Source: Osedax fenrisi (Eukaryota; Annelida; Polychaeta; Sabellida; Siboglinidae). From it: a stretch of 64,000 nucleotides of DNA. Shown here one piece after another: positions 61,729 through 64,000 of the stretch. A model generated the notes under the pieces. That model had not been told where the DNA came from. It did no database searches and saw nothing but the letters and a program-made list of their open reading frames with translations. Position numbers and translations under genes: made by a program. The DNA lies in assembly GCA_964019155.1 (NCBI GenBank), contig OZ025244.1, forward strand, positions 44,593,220 to 44,657,219, read 5' to 3'. Every line of letters begins with the position of its first letter. Positions within the stretch are counted from its first letter, which is position 1.

Positions 61729-62920
61729 TATACTATATATATATAACCTATAGGTATTATAATGCATTTTCAATTATAAATTAATTCTTAAAATCATTGG
61801 AAAAGTAAAAACCTATTTATAAGAAAACCTCTCTATAAGAAAAAAAGTACTGAAAAAAAATAGTTTCTTATAGAGAGGTTTTACTGTATATATATTTATT
61901 AATATATATATTTAACTCATTATATTTAACTTAATATAATATATTCTATTTATACGAATAGAAAACAATATATGATATATTAAAATATAATGTTAAACAA
62001 ATAAGTAACTTTAGCTAAAACAAAGGTTTTATATATAAATATAATGAGCCCAATTTATTAAAATGTTAACTTTTAAATGTTATGCTTATTCAAGTAGTCT
62101 CGAATAGCTGAAGCATTCACACTTGCAGATCTATATGCGATACATTAGGCACGATATTTAGAAATATGTGTAATTTATCTATGCTTATCTGTGATTCTTA
62201 TTTTTTAAATATCACATTTGAATATATTTGTAACGGCATAGTCATTTTATCACAATAGATGGCGATGGTTTATAATTAATTAATCAAAATTGTATATATA
62301 AACAAATAATAATTTTAATTAATATGTACAGAATTAAATTTATTTCTACATCAGTTATTCTATTAATTAAAAAAATATATTATGGTTAATATAGGTTATT
62401 GAGTAGATAGGAATAGAGAAGTGTAAAGTGGTTCTGTAGAATTAATAATTGAATATTTAGATGAATAGATTTTTTTTATATTTGTAAATAATACATTTAT
62501 TTGTATGTATTCATCTTATTGATACATTTAAATCAAACACTATATAAGTAAGATTGAGTATATTTCCGATAAATAAAGTATAAATAGTTAGGTGTATATT
62601 AATAACAAATAAATATAAATATAATGAAAAAGTGTTCACATGTATATCGCTCTATAATTCGAGGTAAGATATTAGTCATACTATATCGCTTTAAATATCA
62701 CTCGATAATTTTAAATTGAAACTTACACAATTTAATTTTTGATAAATAATAATTAATGTGTTATTATAATATATTATATATATACACATATATACTATGA
62801 ATAATACTAATTATTTATTTTTTAGATACATAGTTTTATAAATAAACGTTAGTAAATAAATATATATTATTATTTAATTTTGTAATACATTTTATAATTA
62901 TTAGTAATATATATTATGGT

Positions 62921-62964
<44 letters not shown>

Positions 62965-64000
62965 AATTTATATTTATATTATTTAATATCATAATAACTA
63001 TATACTAGAAATCAATATTTATATTTATAATTATTATATTAATTAAAATACATTATTATAAGTTTAAATATATACTAATTGGTATTACTTGTTACGTTAT
63101 GCAATCTGCTATATAATATTGGTAAATTAAAAGTCACTTTTAATTATTTTTTGACCACCCTAGGGTGCGACAATTCCTAGAAGCTTAACATTTAGAACAA
63201 TTAAAACAATTAGAACAATTATTTAAGGGAATTACAAATATTACTAAAAAATTAAAGACTTTTAACATACGTAATAAGTTTTTTTGTATTATGAAATTTT
63301 TATAGCATATAGAATAATTATGATAATTATTGAAAATAAACAAAATTAAATATTTATTTATTTCCTATAAATATAATAAAATCAATAATATAGGATTTTT
63401 TTAAAACTCAAATATATGAACGACATTTTTTTTTACAATTTATTTATGTCTTAATAATATAAATGATAACATTAAAAAAAAATATTTATTTATAAAAAAT
63501 ATAATATTTATACCATTTTTACTATATTTGTTGAAAAAAATATAATATTTGTACATAGGTATAAGATACGAACCACACATGTTGTTCTCACTTTATAAAG
63601 TATAATATATATATGATATTTTCTAGATATAATATATACTAGAATGTGAGATAGGGATAACAAACATTAAAAAATTGGGTTGTAGCAACTTTTTTTAATA
63701 TATTTTTTTATATTTTCATTTTAAATTATTGTTACATATAAACTTAATCTGAAATCACTAAGCCAGAAAAAAATGTTATCAGATGATTACTCTTAATGTA
63801 TAATATGAGTAATTCTACGAAATATGATGATAATGATGATGATGATATGAGTTGTATTAATCACTAAAATAGGGTCATGTATAAAGAAAATAATAATAAG
63901 ATAATAGTAATTCGATAACAATTTATTAATAATATACATTGAATATAACACGGAGAAAAATAATAAGTGGTATAGAGGAGTGTTATATACTACAGTGATA
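61728..64000. repeat. Large direct duplication, copy 2
   Basis: Collinear with 52966-55224. It begins in the right half of MITE D (ending at 61886) and reaches the window edge still matching, so the full length is unknown. The possible first exon at 62624-62663 is conserved. The TA tract at 62926-62960 is longer than in copy 1. Confidence 0.9.

Overview
The window is very A+T-rich eukaryotic DNA (roughly four fifths A+T by eye), with short exons in long introns, many (TA)n tracts and a dense load of transposons: CR1/L2-type LINEs, Ty3/gypsy remnants, tRNA-derived SINEs, and MITEs with TA target sites. This fits an A+T-rich invertebrate animal. I cannot name the species. There is no prokaryotic organisation; most long open frames are translated microsatellites or antisense shadows of retrotransposons.

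The most interesting content is a cluster of small multi-exon genes on the + strand that I read as Ly6/uPAR-like (three-finger) cysteine-rich proteins. Short exons with acceptor and donor sites recur in fixed order and phase: signal peptide (exit phase 1); exon A with CxxC...C (1 to 1); exon A' with C-x3-C-[FY] (1 to 0); exon B with xxxx[KR]GC (0 to 1); exon C ending in ..CN (1 to 1); then a stalk exon, a transmembrane exon and a short tail exon. Gene 1 (22.4-28.4 kb) and gene 3 (36.8-40.1 kb) share one type of exon C. Gene 2 (29.3-32.8 kb, perhaps to 34.6 kb) and gene 4 (43.7-48.5 kb, probably with stalk/TM/tail exons at 56.5-58.2 kb) share another. The alternation suggests tandem duplication of a two-gene unit. 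The last two exons of a further copy (gene 0) lie at 1-698, and a fused A/A' exon of a more G+C-rich relative is at 20.57-20.78 kb.

Layout. 1-1795: 3' end of gene 0 in a segment paralogous to 57.55-59.33 kb. 1.8-4.15 kb: decayed Ty3/gypsy pol (minus). 4.8-5.0 kb: small inverted-repeat element. 5.7-6.85 kb: repeat copy with a SINE inserted, matched by an empty copy at 18.3-19.2 kb. 7.1-11.03 kb: L2/CR1-like LINE (minus), then a 200-N gap, then the same 4 kb again (11.23-15.33 kb), differing almost only in homopolymer lengths and probably an unmerged contig overlap. 17.4-18.3 kb: second gypsy integrase remnant. 19.5-19.8 kb: LINE scrap. 20.5-58.2 kb: the Ly6-like cluster, with transposons only in introns and spacers, including a nearly intact 790-codon LINE ORF at 24.2-26.6 kb. 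59.7-60.6 kb: a MITE. 61.7 kb to the end: a near-identical direct copy of 52.97-55.22 kb.

None of the gene models has transcript support here. They rest on splice-site placement, phase agreement and similarity among paralogous exons within the window.
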